Shown in pieces: positions 1 through 12,378 of a DNA stretch of 64,000 bases. The DNA lies in NCBI RefSeq assembly GCF_000764305.2, contig NW_025933231.1, forward strand, positions 1-64,000, given 5' to 3'. Origin of the DNA: Hyalella azteca. Its lineage: Eukaryota; Arthropoda; Malacostraca; Amphipoda; Hyalellidae. The position numbers and the translations under genes were made by a program. The notes under the pieces were generated by a model. The model made no database searches. It had not been told where the DNA came from and saw only the letters and a list, made by a program, of their open reading frames with translations. Every line of letters starts with the position of its first letter. Position 1 is the stretch's first letter.

Positions 1-1440
1 ACACTGCGGTGAGTGAACTGCACACTCATCACACTGCGGTGTTTTGTATCTTATATTTTATTAGGTTATCGCGAGAAGGCCTGTTCGGCCACCCAAAATT
101 ACAAGCTTTTAGAAGGATTGCATTTGAAGTTTGTAAAATCTGTTGACATCGTACCAATTAAACTAAATTATTGGTGTTAACTTGAAACAAAATTATATAT
201 CATTCTGTAAACGAAATATCCATAAAATACTGCCGAAACTTATCATCTTTCCCTAGTAATGATCACGATATTGTTAGAATAAAACGTAAAATATCTTCAC
301 CGATGATCCATTTTTTTCTTTAAAAAAATACTTACAGGGCAACTTCGTTATTTTGAATGCATCGAAGCATTAATTCAAGAACTATGCGAGACACTTTGGA
401 GGAATCACCAATGTTTAGATAATTATATGCTCGTGAGAGTGAGGCGTGAGGACACTTGTCAGTTCCGCTGAGAGAGTGCCCGGTTATCAAATTGATGCTG
501 CCGCGGTCACGTCACAGTCGCGACATGGTCGGGGAAAAAGTTGCCTCATGCGATGCGCACATGACTCCTGCGATCAAGAATACACGCGCACCTCTTATTA
601 TCACGCGCATGTATCATTGATACGCGCAGACACGCGCTGTCAGATTTTCGCCTTGCATCCATTCCCGTGGATGGCCTTGAGCCAATTGTCCTGAAGTGCA
701 CAAACTTCCTTGATTATCTGGTAATAATGCTTGCAAAAATGTAGTCTGACTCATAGCGAGACTCAAATTTCAACAATTTGGTCGGGGCTAGCTAGTGAGC
801 AGTGCTCGGTTATAAAATACAAAGTTTGGAAATATATCCTGCAATCTCAATGATATAAAAACTGTGTATAAGATTTAATGTCTTTTAGCTATTTTACATT
901 CTTGCGTCAAGTATTCATGACGCTGAATTGGTACGTATTCGATGGCGTTGGCCCTTGGTGCCGCCGTCACCAACATTACAACAGAAGCATCGGCGGCCCA
1001 GCGGAGATGAGGCGCCAGCGTTGTTACATTATTGCCCATGTAGCCGATCTCGATACAACTCAATATTTAACTAGTGACATGTTAACACTTTGAGTACAGC
1101 ACAACCCACCAGAGCTGCGATATGGCCTAAAAACGGCCAAGCCCGCGGATAAAAAGGCCTATAATTCAAAATATACATGTTAATTTGTAGGTTCCGGTAC
1201 AAAAATTAAATTTTCATTTCATCCGTACTTATAAAATTTAATAGGGTTGTTCTGCCACCAGAAATTTTTGGCGACAAATGCTCTAGAAAAAAATCTAAAT
1301 CGTGGAATTTGTCCGGAAAAAATACCCTGCAACCAACCGGTGGGTCGAGCCGCAATTCACGTGTTAAAAGACAGTATATTGGGATCGCCTCGATGTCGGC
1401 ATAACTAACGCAGTACAATTTAGAGCCGCCACAAGCAAAC
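1..1440. other. Non-coding or unassigned stretch
   Basis: No gene recognised. The stretch is mostly AT-rich. A short CpG-rich patch lies around 930-1060. On the minus strand it reads an open frame with sensible composition (containing HLRWAADASVVMLVTAAPR), but I see no clear splice sites and no family, so I do not call it a gene. Confidence 0.4.
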
Positions 1441-1454
1441 TAAGGCTGTGGAGT

Positions 1455-1668
1455 ATATAGGATAAGTGCCAGTCATTACATACACACAGCGAGGGATGAT
1501 GTAAACGTTAAGTTTTCCTCGGAATTGTCCGGCGAACGTAGAGAGACTCTATGGTTGGAGCAAAGGTTGGGTTTGGCTGTGCAGAGAGGCAATGCAGCTA
1601 GCATTCTAGCGGCGGTCAGAGAAAAGTTCGACGTGGGCCCGCTCCTCGCTCGCGTCACAGCTCAGTGA
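1455..1668 (+). CDS. Candidate terminal coding exon, unknown product
   Basis: I do not recognise this. A forward frame stays open up to a TGA at 1666-1668. Its last 54 or so residues look protein-like rather than random: charged and helical, with WLEQRLGLAVQRGNAASIL followed by an AAVREKF stretch. No initiator ATG is apparent and the 5' limit is unknown; an AG at about 1489 could be an acceptor. The patch is more GC-rich than its surroundings. It could be the last exon of a gene beginning upstream, or the 3' end of a degraded transposon frame. No partner exon was found in the preceding 1.4 kb. Confidence 0.25.
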
Positions 1669-3400
1669 CCCTCGGAGTCGGTGTAGGCCACCATCAGAGG
1701 CGTTAAGGTCGGGGCCCTGATCATTGACATGAAACCATTCCCTGTTTTTAATTAATAAAATCAATTCCTTTTTTTTTTGTTGGAATGGTGAATGTGGGAG
1801 GCCTTTAAAAAAAAAAAAATTCCTCGGATGAAGTAAGATTGGATATTAAACGAAGTTGATGAAATTTTGCTTATTCAGTAAATGGCAACTTCAGATAAGT
1901 TCGATGTTAGGCATAATAAATAAAAGAATGCCATTAATGCCTTCGTCGCTCGTCTCATGCCAGCACTCTACTCAGGACGTCGTGCAGCTCCTGGTCTCGG
2001 CGCACGTTGGCACCACAGAGAGGAGGCAACCACCACTGCAGGCCACGTGAGCAGAGCTGCACTGAGCAGCGCTGTTATCATTTGGTAATTTTATCTAATT
2101 TTAATCACGCCGACTCTTTCGGCTTCTTCAATCATACGGACGATTCTGTCACCGTAAAATAATGACGATAATAGTGTAATGATAAATAATTAAATAATTG
2201 ATGAATGATAAAGCTTGATGATAAATGTATGAACTGACTCACTTCTACGAAAACGATTCATTTTAATTATCTTCGTTTCAATTGACTCTCCACTGAAATG
2301 GCTTCAAAGATATATATATTGTCGGGAGTCACACCTCACAGAACAATGAAATAACGTGATAATGTTCAAGGAATAGCAAGTTAAACGAATGTTACGAAAA
2401 ATTTTTTACTTGGCAATTATTCAACGATATGGAACGATGCAAATCATCGTGTTCAATTCTATGTAATAAACAAACTCGTATATCCGCATTTGTTAGCAAT
2501 GAGATGCTACGAATTCAGCTGCAAGTTTAACCAGTTGATAAATAGATAAAATAAATCGCGGTCGAACGTTCAAAAATAAACAAATGAACGGCATTTGTTT
2601 ATTTATGGCATCAATATTTCATAACATGCAAGGAATACAGACTATTATCCGTATATTTACCGCGACTTTACATGGCACCTGCAAGCTTATAAATTAGCAA
2701 GAAGTAAACACTAACATTTACCAAGCGAGAAATAGCCTTACAAATAAACATTTCCGCACTTTTAAGTGCAAAAATTATTAGCAATAAACTTACTGTCCTA
2801 TTGCCTCACATAAGCCAAGAGCTTCTATTTTAATTCCAACGGATATTGTTGCAACTTTCGTAATCAATAACTTATACAAGACAATAACTTGCACGAGGAA
2901 AAATGAGGCGTAGATATGGTTTCAACGCTATTGCTTAGCTGGCACAAAAAAATTTGAGATTCATGAATTTTGTGGACACGCGGAGGTAGTGAATAGAATG
3001 AGGAAATATGGAAAACGAGACTATTTGGAATAAGAATTGAAATTTAATGTTTTGCACGCGAGGCACACAAAAAATTTAGAAATCATAAAATGTTGTCGAT
3101 CATCCTGACATTATTGAATTGAAATGTTGCCAAGAACATCGCTGGCCAAATGCTTCCTCTTGTTTCTAGTTTTCAATTTTACTCCGTCTTAACACGAAGA
3201 AAATAATGTGTCATACTTGTAGGGAAACATTATTAGGCGATATTAATTGAACTTATGAACTTCTAGTGTTCTTGAGATGTTTGAACTTCTTGTGTTCTCG
3301 AAATGTTCTAATTTCTTGTGTTCTTGCGATGGATCAGCAGAGGAATTGGCGCCCATGCAACTCTTCTTCAAGTCAGGAAAAACTGGATGAACCTCCGCTC
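1669..3400. other. AT-rich intergenic DNA
   Basis: Nothing recognisable beyond short poly-A/T runs and AT-rich sequence. Open frames here are short and have no protein-like features. Confidence 0.5.
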
Positions 3401-3404
3401 ATCC

Positions 3405-3580
3405 AGTTGTGGCGGACATCAGCGTGACAGGTGGCGGACATCAGCGTGACAGGTGGCGGTGTAGTCACGCTGTCCACTGCCTGTAGTCGCACTGTCCACC
3501 GCCTGTAGTCACGCTGTCCACTGCCTGTACAGCGTGACAGGTGGCGGACATCAGCGTGACAGGTGACGGACATCAGTGCA
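3405..3580. repeat. GC-rich minisatellite with direct and inverted units
   Basis: Copies of a unit around CAGCGTGACAGGTGGCGGA lie at both ends. The middle carries copies of the opposite orientation (CTGTCCACTGCCTGTAGTC). The block can therefore fold back on itself as well as slip in tandem. Confidence 0.75.
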
Positions 3581-5446
3581 AAGTGTCAAATAAGAATTTG
3601 TTCTTTAATTTTGCATGCCTCACACACACGCAACAAAGATTTTATTGAATGGCTTGGACCAGGTGCTATAATTGGGCCCAGGACGCTACATTGTTCGGGT
3701 ATAAAAGATTTTTTTTTCAAATTTGCATGTCTCTGAAGTAGAGCAGACCACGGTTCCTATCTCAGGCTTGCATGCTCCAATCACGAGGCAACTTATCTCA
3801 ACAATGAGACGGGAATTTATGTTCTATTTTAGGCCAATGCGTGAAATCTTGCAGTCATGGTCAAATAAACACCAAAAGTTGTACGTCTGTAACATATTAA
3901 ACCAGCCCAGCAAGTGCGCGAAAAATGCCACATATTGCAGTCAATTCGAAGGATGGACGATAGGTTATCAAAGCTCATGATAAAAATGACTTACTTGTTG
4001 ATGAAAATAACAGTATCACTTGAGTAGGCGACAAAAAATGGACAATTCACACAGTTGGTTGTAATTGTCGACAAATTTTTCATTAAAACATTCATCAGAA
4101 AAGACCTGTCAGGTCAGCCAATCTGCAACCAATCACATTTGAAATTAGGTTGTACAGGACAGAGACTCTAAATGAATGATCAAGTTGGATGTCAAGTTCT
4201 GTATATGATAAATAGCGAAAAATACCAGTTTTTTAAATAGTGAGCAACTTTAAAAGCAGCGCTTGGTCTAAATTGTTAATACCAACTTGAAACCAGTCTG
4301 AATGAATTGTGCCCACACGTGTACAAATTTGTAGAAGGTATACCCATGCGTTGACAAAGATTTCCATGGTCACGATTTCTCAAAGTAACATTTTGCCGAT
4401 TCTTGAGGCTGAAAAGGGTCAGTTGCTGGCATAAAGGATGCAGATGATCAGGTATAATCAGTTTTAGTGCCATTTAAAAGTGTTTAAGCATACAGATCAA
4501 ATATATTTATCGTTTCCTTCTATTCTGCCCGTTTTTCAAACTGTTTTCTACTTCCGTCGAACGGGGTAATAAGGGACGGTTTTGAGCGTTTTTTGTTAAT
4601 AACTTCTTACCATGGAACATTTCATAAACAAGTTTGGGCTCATTTTATAGCTCTTTGCAAGGACTATTTTTTGACCTCTTCAAAAAATTCCATATGCTAT
4701 TTGTAAGGTGCCAGACGCAAAATAAAAGCGTCACGAATTACCCCTGGAGATGGGGTAATCCGGGACACTTGAAAGAAAACTTAATTTTAAAATTTTGAAG
4801 CATGGAGAGTGTACTCATCTATTACTAACAGTGATCTGAAGTCCTCTTTTTTTCTTTGTAGATGATGTAGATGTTGAATAAATGACATTTTCTGTGATTT
4901 TTGCATGTTTTTCCTTTATAGAATCCTTTATTATGACCATATCTAGACATTACCGTATTATTGATGTGATATTACTGTATCCATGAACATACATAGAGCA
5001 TTTACTACGACCTTGTCCACTGCAAGCTTCATATCAGCTGCCGCATAGCACTTTTCTGTATCTAAGCTTACATGACGGCTTGTAATTTCATTTCACACCA
5101 TTTTAATTGGGTTAAGTGAATTCACTATAACAAAAAAAAATATCGTAAAAAACATACCTGAAACAAAAAGGAATATTATAGCGACAACCATCATATTTTG
5201 GAGAAATAAATCATTGTTTAGGTTAATTACTTTTAATTTTATGTTGCCCAGTGAACAATTCTATCTATGTCGTTCTATGCACAAATTTGTGATGACCGAT
5301 GATGCATTAATTTTTTATTAAGCGAAATTTTTTCGCTGAGCGATCTAAATTTAATCAAAATTTTTTGTTGTTGATTGATTTTTTTATTAACTGGAGCCTT
5401 CGCTAATTGAGGTTCTGCTCTAAATGCGTTTTTAAGGGTGTCCCTT
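3581..5446. other. Intergenic DNA with fragments of dispersed repeats
   Basis: About 4340-4550 closely resembles 40717-40925 in the same orientation (both contain CATGGTCACGATTTCTC and a TATAATCAGTTT segment), so it is a dispersed repeat. Around 4560-4760 there are copies of a GGGGTAAT..GGGAC motif on either side of a 190-bp spacer, suggesting a small transposon relic. No gene recognised. Confidence 0.5.
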
Positions 5447-5828
5447 CCCAGCAGGCATTCGGTGGCTGAATCAACGTTGAAACGACTACGCCTTTCGACA
5501 TTGAGATCGGGGTACAAGGTGGTTTAGAATGAAAATTGAAGCAACATCTTTCATGAAACGTCGTACTGACGGTTTAATGCAACGTTGAATCAATGTTGCT
5601 ACTACGACTTTGCTACAACGTTGAATTCTGTAGTTGAATCGACGTTGAAACAACTACGCATTACGACATTGAGATCGGGGTGAAAGGAGGTTTAGAATGA
5701 AAATTGAAGCAACATCTTTCATGAAACATCGTACTGACGCTACAATGCAACATTGAATCAATGTTACTACTACTACATTCCTGCAACGTCAAATTCTCTG
5801 GTTAAATCAACGTTGAAGAACCAACCTC
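5447..5828. repeat. 168-bp tandem repeat carrying AACGTTGAAAC motifs
   Basis: Unit starts at about 5465, 5633 and 5801 (partial third copy) give a period of 168 bp. Each unit contains TGAATCRACGTTGAAACRAC and a segment TTTAGAATGAAAATTGAAGC. The latter recurs in inverted form in the palindromic element at 24822-25168, so the two loci belong to one repeat family. The left edge begins CCCAGCAGGCA. Confidence 0.75.
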
Positions 5829-5833
5829 TTTTT

Positions 5834-5895
5834 CGTCCGTAGCAGGATTCGATCCCGGGATCGCTGGAGACCGCGCGACGCCTTAACAGATATAA
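5834..5895 (-). repeat. tRNA-like relic (SINE head)
   Basis: Read on the minus strand this contains a typical B box, GGGATCGAATCC, preceded about 30 nt upstream by a D-arm-like segment. The acceptor stem does not pair, so this is a tRNA-derived repeat remnant and not a working tRNA gene. Confidence 0.4.
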
Positions 5896-6487
5896 CTACA
5901 TTTTCTCTGAGGTAATGTTCTATTGTGATTCCCAGATGCTTTACATTACGTCGACTGTTATTATTTTGCAATGTTTTTATTTCTGTGTTAAGGTCTTTGC
6001 CACCTTTAGTATAGCGCATCTCATTTGCGTTGATTTGTTCTATCCAGTGACACTCATGTGCGATTGTGGTTTCGATATTGACTTGAAAATTGTATGAAAT
6101 TCATTTCAATTATCAATCGCCGTTTATAATTTTCTCATTGAAGTGATAGCTTAACTTCACGATCTAATTTTTGAGTAATAGCAATATTCTACTACAATAT
6201 ACAGGGTCATCAATATTTAGCGTTACAACCTTGAGTGGTTAGAACTATGAAATGAAACACAATTGTGAATGTTTGAAAATGTATTTATGTAGGCAGAGGT
6301 TCAGAGATAAAATTCCCACAATTTCATTCAATATGTCCACCATCTGCATCAATAACGAGTTGTAGACGCTTAGAGAAAGCCTTACACGAGTCACGAATGA
6401 CACTCTGCGGGTTTGGCCCACTCCTTCAGCAGTTTTACCTTTATTGGCGTCCAAACTGTGATGGTAAACGGTCGAGACCTTGCTCTC

Positions 6488-7648
6488 AACCCAAATAAAA
6501 ATTAAGGGTGGAGCACCGATGATTATAGGTGGCGATAGTAGATTATAGGTGGCGTAACGGTGGGTGGCCAGATCTGCCGAAAATCGACAATAAAACACCA
6601 ATAAATCGAAAGAGTGGCGAGTATAGGTGGGAGCCATCGATGAATCATCGATGATTTATAGGGTCTGAAACATCTCTGGCTCATTGCAGACAAATCTCTT
6701 GTGAGCCACCGATAACCGTTTGCCCAAACTGCACAGTGCACGAAGGTATTTGCCACTGTAATTTATCCAACGTAGAGAGGTGTTTTTGGGTTGCAGGTCA
6801 TTCGAGATTAAGACGAAAACATGACTTGTGCTTGGCGTTCTGACGTTCGTTCGGCGTTCTGAGACGAAACGTTCGGTGTGCTTAGCATTTAAGATTAAGT
6901 TCTGCTAAGAAAATTTAGCGCAAATTTAGCGTGAATTCAGTAGGTACGAGTAAAACTGACAGATAGAAGCAAGGTGTTCACAAATTTTCCAAACCAAAGT
7001 GAAGCCACTGGGCATGTATCACACTGCTTCTGATATAAATTGTCCGCAGAACAATGGAAAATTTTGGTCGCAAAAAATTGTTTCACAAAAAGTAGACAGC
7101 GAATCCAATTTTTTATGTTCACATGAGATATTGAGTAAATTTATTACGAATATCCTATAGCTCAACGGTAGAGGCTCTGCTTCGCGTGTGGGAGACCGGA
7201 GTTCGAATCCTGCAGGCAGGGAGTTTCTTCAACTCGATTTCTCACGAGGTATGTGTATGATACTCTGAAAATTTGTTCCTGCTACATGTCTGACATTGTT
7301 ACTTGTACTATAATGGTAGATTACATACGCAGCCCATAGGATGGTGATTGTGTGGAACTATGTCAGTAAATACATACGCATCGGATCAGAAACTAAATTT
7401 TAAGTTTTTATCGACTTCGTTTTAAAAGTGGCCACGCCTGGCTCATCAATGTGCCACTGGTGCCAATGGGTAGTTATTGGCGGAAGGAGAGCTTTACGTT
7501 TAGGGGGGCCATAGGCCGGTTATAGGTATGGTAAAGATGGTGCACGCCACCCTTAATTCACTGTATAAATCAAAGCTGCTCCACCTATGGCGTCCGCCTA
7601 TAGCCATCATAAAAACATAGGTGCTCCACTCTTAATTTTTATTTGGGA
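6488..7648. mobile_element. 1.16-kb terminal-inverted-repeat element nested in the mariner
   Basis: Both ends carry CCCAAATAAAAATTAAG as inverted repeats, continuing into RGTGGAGCACC. The mariner transposase reading frame resumes exactly on either side (IWSYL to ESKVST) when this segment and one copy of the flanking AA are removed, which indicates a 2-bp AA duplication. Inside are short sub-repeats of TATAGGTGGCG and a tRNA-like segment at about 7155-7220. No transposase is recognised, so it is non-autonomous. A second, partial copy lies in opposite orientation at 30457-31061. Confidence 0.85.
7152..7222 (+). repeat. tRNA-Ala-like pseudogene inside the nested element
   Basis: TAGCTCAACGGTAGAGG matches a tRNA D arm/A box, GCTTCGCGTG resembles the anticodon arm of tRNA-Ala(CGC), and GGAGTTCGAATCC is a good T arm/B box. 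The first and last seven bases do not form an acceptor stem, so I read this as a tRNA-derived module and not a functional gene. Confidence 0.5.
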
Positions 7649-8273
7649 AGGTATGACCAGATCCCAAAATCCAGAGCATTCAGATCGGGTGACGATGGGG
7701 GCCATTCACCTTTGGTAATGAAGTGGGGAACATTCTCGGACAGCCAGTCCTGAATCGATTTGCAGAGTCCTGCTGGAACGACCAGGGACGTTTTTTGAAG
7801 TGCTTTCGTGCTCAGATGCAAGGATGGCATCTCGATAGTTTTTCTCATTCAATTTCACCCCTTTGTCAACAAAAAAAGAGGGGATTCCTTGAGGACTCAG
7901 TTACGGCTGCCCAGACCATCACTGAGGTCGGGCATTGCTTCCTAGTCACCACACGTGATCCTTCGTCCCCATTCTTCGACCAAATTTGATCATTTTGGGA
8001 GTTGAAGTGGTGTTCAACATTGAATATCTTCTCATCACTGAAAACGAGGTTTGGCAGCGTGCCATCATGAATGCGGGAAAGAAGAATCTTGGATCTTTGG
8101 AGGTGTTTGTCAACAACTTGAGCAGGCAGTTGGTGTTTGTTGACACCATAAAGATGATAAATGATAAATAATGATAAAGATTAATGAGAAGGTGTAAACA
8201 AATGACAAATATCGAGGACAATTGTCAACAATTTATTTTGGAAAAAATGTAACGCTAAATATTGATGACCCTG

Positions 8274-11200
8274 TATTTACGGGACGTGTTTTTTTTTGTT
8301 TATTTTATTAATGAAGATGCATCTATATGTGAAATTTTTTACCTGCATGCTCACAGTTAATATATACGAGTTAATTATCGTGTTATTAATATACAATTCA
8401 ACAGTAATTCCTCAAATTATTATTCATGATGCCTTCTGACATCAAATCATATTATCATATTCTGGATATAACTATAGAAAGCCGTATCGTATTAGCACAA
8501 AAACAGGCGTATTTTTTACTGAAAACGTTCCACCGTTTCATTTTACGGTATGTACCTAGCCACTGTAACTCCGTTGGGGCCATTTTTACAGGCACTTTTC
8601 AAACAGTGCGGAGACGAGGAGAATTAAGCTGGTGTTTCATTCTTATCTCAGCACGGCCCCGAGTTTTCATTGATGTTTAATTTTCGCTGTGTCGGCAGTC
8701 GTCAAGTTTGGGTCGTCAATTGTGACGGTCACGCCTGCGTCAGAGGTGGCCGCTTTAAGCTTGAAGATCCCTGGCGCGATTGTTTTCTGTCTTTCTACAG
8801 ACGTTGTAAAGGCTTTAATAAAGTCAGGGTATTTATGGTAATATTGCTTCCGTCATCTTTTATCCAGGGACCAAATAACTTTGTCTCAGAGTAATTTTAC
8901 TATCAATGAAGCTCTGTAACGCTCCGTTATTTGCAGCCTGGCGTAACTGAATGTCAAAAAATTATGGCGGATTCTGATCTTTGACGGACTTTAACGCTGT
9001 TCAGGACACACCTTTGACATTATTTAAAGGGTAGATTTTCCTTAGGGTATTATTGCGCTTGAAGCCCATAGTAACTTAAGTTACGTTCAAAACCTATCAT
9101 ATCAGAACAATCAAGTCTTTTTTCTTAATTAGCATCTTCAAATCTCTGCACTACAGTTTGATTGCCAGTAGAGCTCCAGTAAACCAGTATAGTTTGTTGT
9201 TCAAACCACTCCTACTCTTCTGACTCACGGTGCAGTTTTACTATATCACATTCACGATAATTAATTATATAAAAAAGTTGTTCATGCTAGACCATAACAC
9301 TATAGGCTTATATCCGCGACGTCGCCCGTATGTGCATATGAAGGGGATTCAGAAAACAAACATTGTGTGTGTGTCATTTTCTTGAACATTCTTTGAACAT
9401 GACCGAAGTTATGTCCAAATGTCGATTCTCGCGTGAACAACAATAGAATTTAACGAACGTTATCTATGCAGCCAATCGAAATGTCCCCATTATCACGACA
9501 TAGTCGACCGTGATGTTACTAAAATAAATTATTCATAGATAATTCTTTACAATAGGTCAGGGATTCGATGCAAGAAAACCTCATAATTTTTCCGTCATTT
9601 TCTGGCCGCCGGGCTTCTTAAAGAACGAACAAGAAAGAATTGATGCGCTCAGTAACTGTCCGTGTAATTGTACTTGTGATCGCCAGCAGGCCAGGCGATG
9701 ACGTCTAATGTTTATTGACCAAGTGTTTAGGTCATGCGATCGCAATTTTACGTTGCTCTCAGTGCTTATGATTACGCACTGTTAAACATATGTTATATCT
9801 ATTTTTTATGGCTGTTGGTACAGTTATAGTTAACCAGACATTCCCGAAAAGTGTTGAGTAAACTGCAAAGTATAATTTAAAATGGGAACGTTTGATGGGA
9901 AGCGTGTGGATATTTCATTAGTATTTAATATCTACCCAAGGGAAACTGTATTTATTTGTGTTGTACAATGTAAAGACTGTCAATGCATAGACAGACCTGT
10001 CAGCCAATTTAGTATCGGGTGTCACCTTCATGTTTATAGTTTTGAATATCTTCACACTTATTTAAATATTTTGGCGATGGTGGCGATACGGGACTCTCAT
10101 GAATGCTGAGCGAATTTGAAGTTAAAAATTCGGAGTGTACAATTCTAGCATTATTTAAATCATAAACTTTCGTTCAGCAATTGTGTCGAAGAATATTCGG
10201 TTCCGCTAGATTACAGGAAGTCTATTGTGTAATATGATCATGTTTACCATACGAGGAGCATGGATGTTAACGTATGCTGCCGGTACCAATTATTATGAGT
10301 CACGTCACGCACCAATCATTGTTTACAAGTTCGTCCTACAATCAATTCTGCACATCATGGTTACTAAATGAGTTTATTTCTGTTATTTCTATGAATGCTT
10401 AATTTCTTCCATGCTGCGTCTCGACAGATCTCTGTAAATTTCTTCCTTAATTTAAGCCCGCAGTGGTTGATGAAGCCAGAGAAGCATAGGATGGCGTTTG
10501 AAGTTTACTTCTGCAATGAACCTAGTCAATTTTATCTACAATAACTCCAGCTAAGCGGCCTTTATCCTGGAGAATTTTCTGAAGAGACTGTATACGAGTC
10601 CCAATATTGGGGTTAGTGAAGCAGCAGGCAAGCTCATTACAGATATCCTTTCCCTACGCACGATTGCATCTCGACTACAAATTTTATTGCAGTTAAATGT
10701 TATTGGATTATGATCTGTTGGTGGTTTGTTTTTAGTCTGTAATTAACAATTAAATAATACCTACTATCTCCGCATTCCATTGATAAGGCTCGTGTAGGAA
10801 ATAATTTTGGAAGTAGAGTAGTTTGAGAGATTCTGTACCTGAAACTAGCTACTGTAATTCCCTTCATCCAACCAAATAGGCGAGTCAGAGAACGGCAAGC
10901 AGCATGAACATTGAGCGTGTGTGGGACATTTAGAAGGGTTGCACAATTTGTTGCTAAACCGCGTCCGTAGACGGAAAAGCATTTTGTGCCACCAGCCAGC
11001 CATGCTGGAATTCAAGGCAGTGAAAATGCTGACGTAAATTGTGTTATTGTATTCTTTTAACTTTAATATGCGTTAGTTTATTATGAGTCATGTTTCTCCT
11101 CTCCGCAGCCCAGGAAATCTTCCTTTTTCTATTCTAGGAGCATATCACCCATTTACTACATTGCATCGAGATTATTGTAATACCTGCATTTCACATCTTG

Positions 11201-11600
11201 AAAGTCGGGTGACCACAGTGCTCAATTAGTTAAAAATTGATTCCTTGGCTTTCTAGTCCTCCATGTTATGAACGCGTTGTTTAGAGTTACAGTAAAAGGG
11301 TGTAGTAGCTCTGAGTACGGTAGAGCTCAGCTTGACTAGGACGAGTGGGGGCGGAACAACGATTCATGTAACACTAGACGACTTGCAACCTCACAACAAT
11401 CTGCGGCCCCACCCCAACAACCGTTGGTATGTGATGTCGCAGGTAACGGTGAAGTAGGTACACTATCTTTCGAGCTGAATACATTTAGTGTAACTAATTA
11501 GAATCACCGTATTTCTTGATCAGTCCAGGTGTGTGCATGATCCTAGTGTATATATGGGAGGATGCAATGAAGGATTGTTAGCTCAGGAACAGTGAGGATG
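8274..11600. other. Long intergenic stretch
   Basis: No gene recognised. Several open frames of 60-85 codons occur (for example 8426-8680, 8670-8894 and 9882-10109), but they lack splice context and recognisable motifs. Confidence 0.45.
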
Positions 11601-11607
11601 GAGGAAG

Positions 11608-12378
11608 TTTCAGACAAATTTACGGCTGGACTTGCGGCCGGACTCGTAGCCGGTCTACCCAAATTCAGTGAACAAGGAATACTTGTCTAAGTAATGAACG
11701 TAGCTCGATGAAACTTTGTACACGTATTTGTTAGAACGTAATGGTGATGTTTAGCTCGTGAACATTTTTTTTTAATTTCTGCTTCATTCGAGAGTTATTT
11801 GGCGATACGTGCCGAAATTCGCAGTGAATAAGACATTTCTCCCAACATTCTACTAAACAGATTTAAACGAAACTTTGCATATGAATACATAATCTCCCAA
11901 CGGTGATGTTTAGCTCGTGACAAATTTTTCGATTTTGCCTTAGCGAGTTATACGGCTATGGGGATACGGCTCTTGGTCAATGCAAGTTTAAAAATCGGTC
12001 TGAGAAATGCCGGTCGTTTCTCCGTATACCCGTATAACTCGCGAACGAAGGCAAAATCGAAAAATTCGTCATGAGTCAAACCTCACGGTTGGGAGGTTAG
12101 GCATTTCTATAGAAAGTTTCGTTCGAATCTGTTCAGTATTTTGAAAGAAATTTCTCGTTCACTGCAAATTTCGGCACGTATCGCCATATAACTCACGAAG
12201 CAGAAATTTGAAAAATTTTCATGAGGTAAACATCACAGTTACGTCAAAGTAAATACGTGTAGCACGTTTCATCGACCGACGTTAATTACTGTGATAGATA
12301 TGATATTCCTCGTTCATTGAATTTGGGGAGTGGCCGCGAGACCGGCCGCAATTCCGGCCGTCAATTTTTCAGAGACGT
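11608..12378. mobile_element. Large foldback (hairpin) element
   Basis: Arms of about 360 bp (11608-11970 and 12020-12378) are imperfect reverse complements around a 50-bp spacer. For example, GGCGATACGTGCCGAAATT on the left pairs with AATTTCGGCACGTATCGCC on the right. Each arm itself contains two related sub-units, each with TTTAGCTCGTGA and a GAGTTAT..GG..ATACG block, so the element is a four-unit alternating structure. No coding capacity. It lies 450 bp upstream of the RING gene start. Confidence 0.8.

Larger units (their letters stand above)
6202..8273 (-). mobile_element. Mariner-type DNA transposon, degenerate, interrupted by another element
   Basis: The ends are perfect 25-bp inverted repeats (outer part CAGGGTCATCAATATTTAG) flanked on both sides by TA, the mariner target-site duplication. 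On the minus strand a transposase can be read in pieces. About 8060-7640 gives FSDEKIFNVEHHFNSQNDQ, a QQDS segment, and then EWPPSSPDLNALDFGIW, the mariner D..D triad context. About 6480-6320 gives the C-terminus with KAFSKRLQLVIDADGGHIE. The two parts are separated by a 1.16-kb insertion (6488-7648). Frameshifts occur after the VMVWAAV block, and a small deletion removes the usual PAH segment after QQDSA. The transposase is therefore inactive, although the terminal repeats are pristine. Confidence 0.9.

Noticed and set aside
7152..7222. Functional tRNA-Ala gene
   Set aside because: A and B boxes are good, but the acceptor stem does not pair and it lies inside a repeated element.
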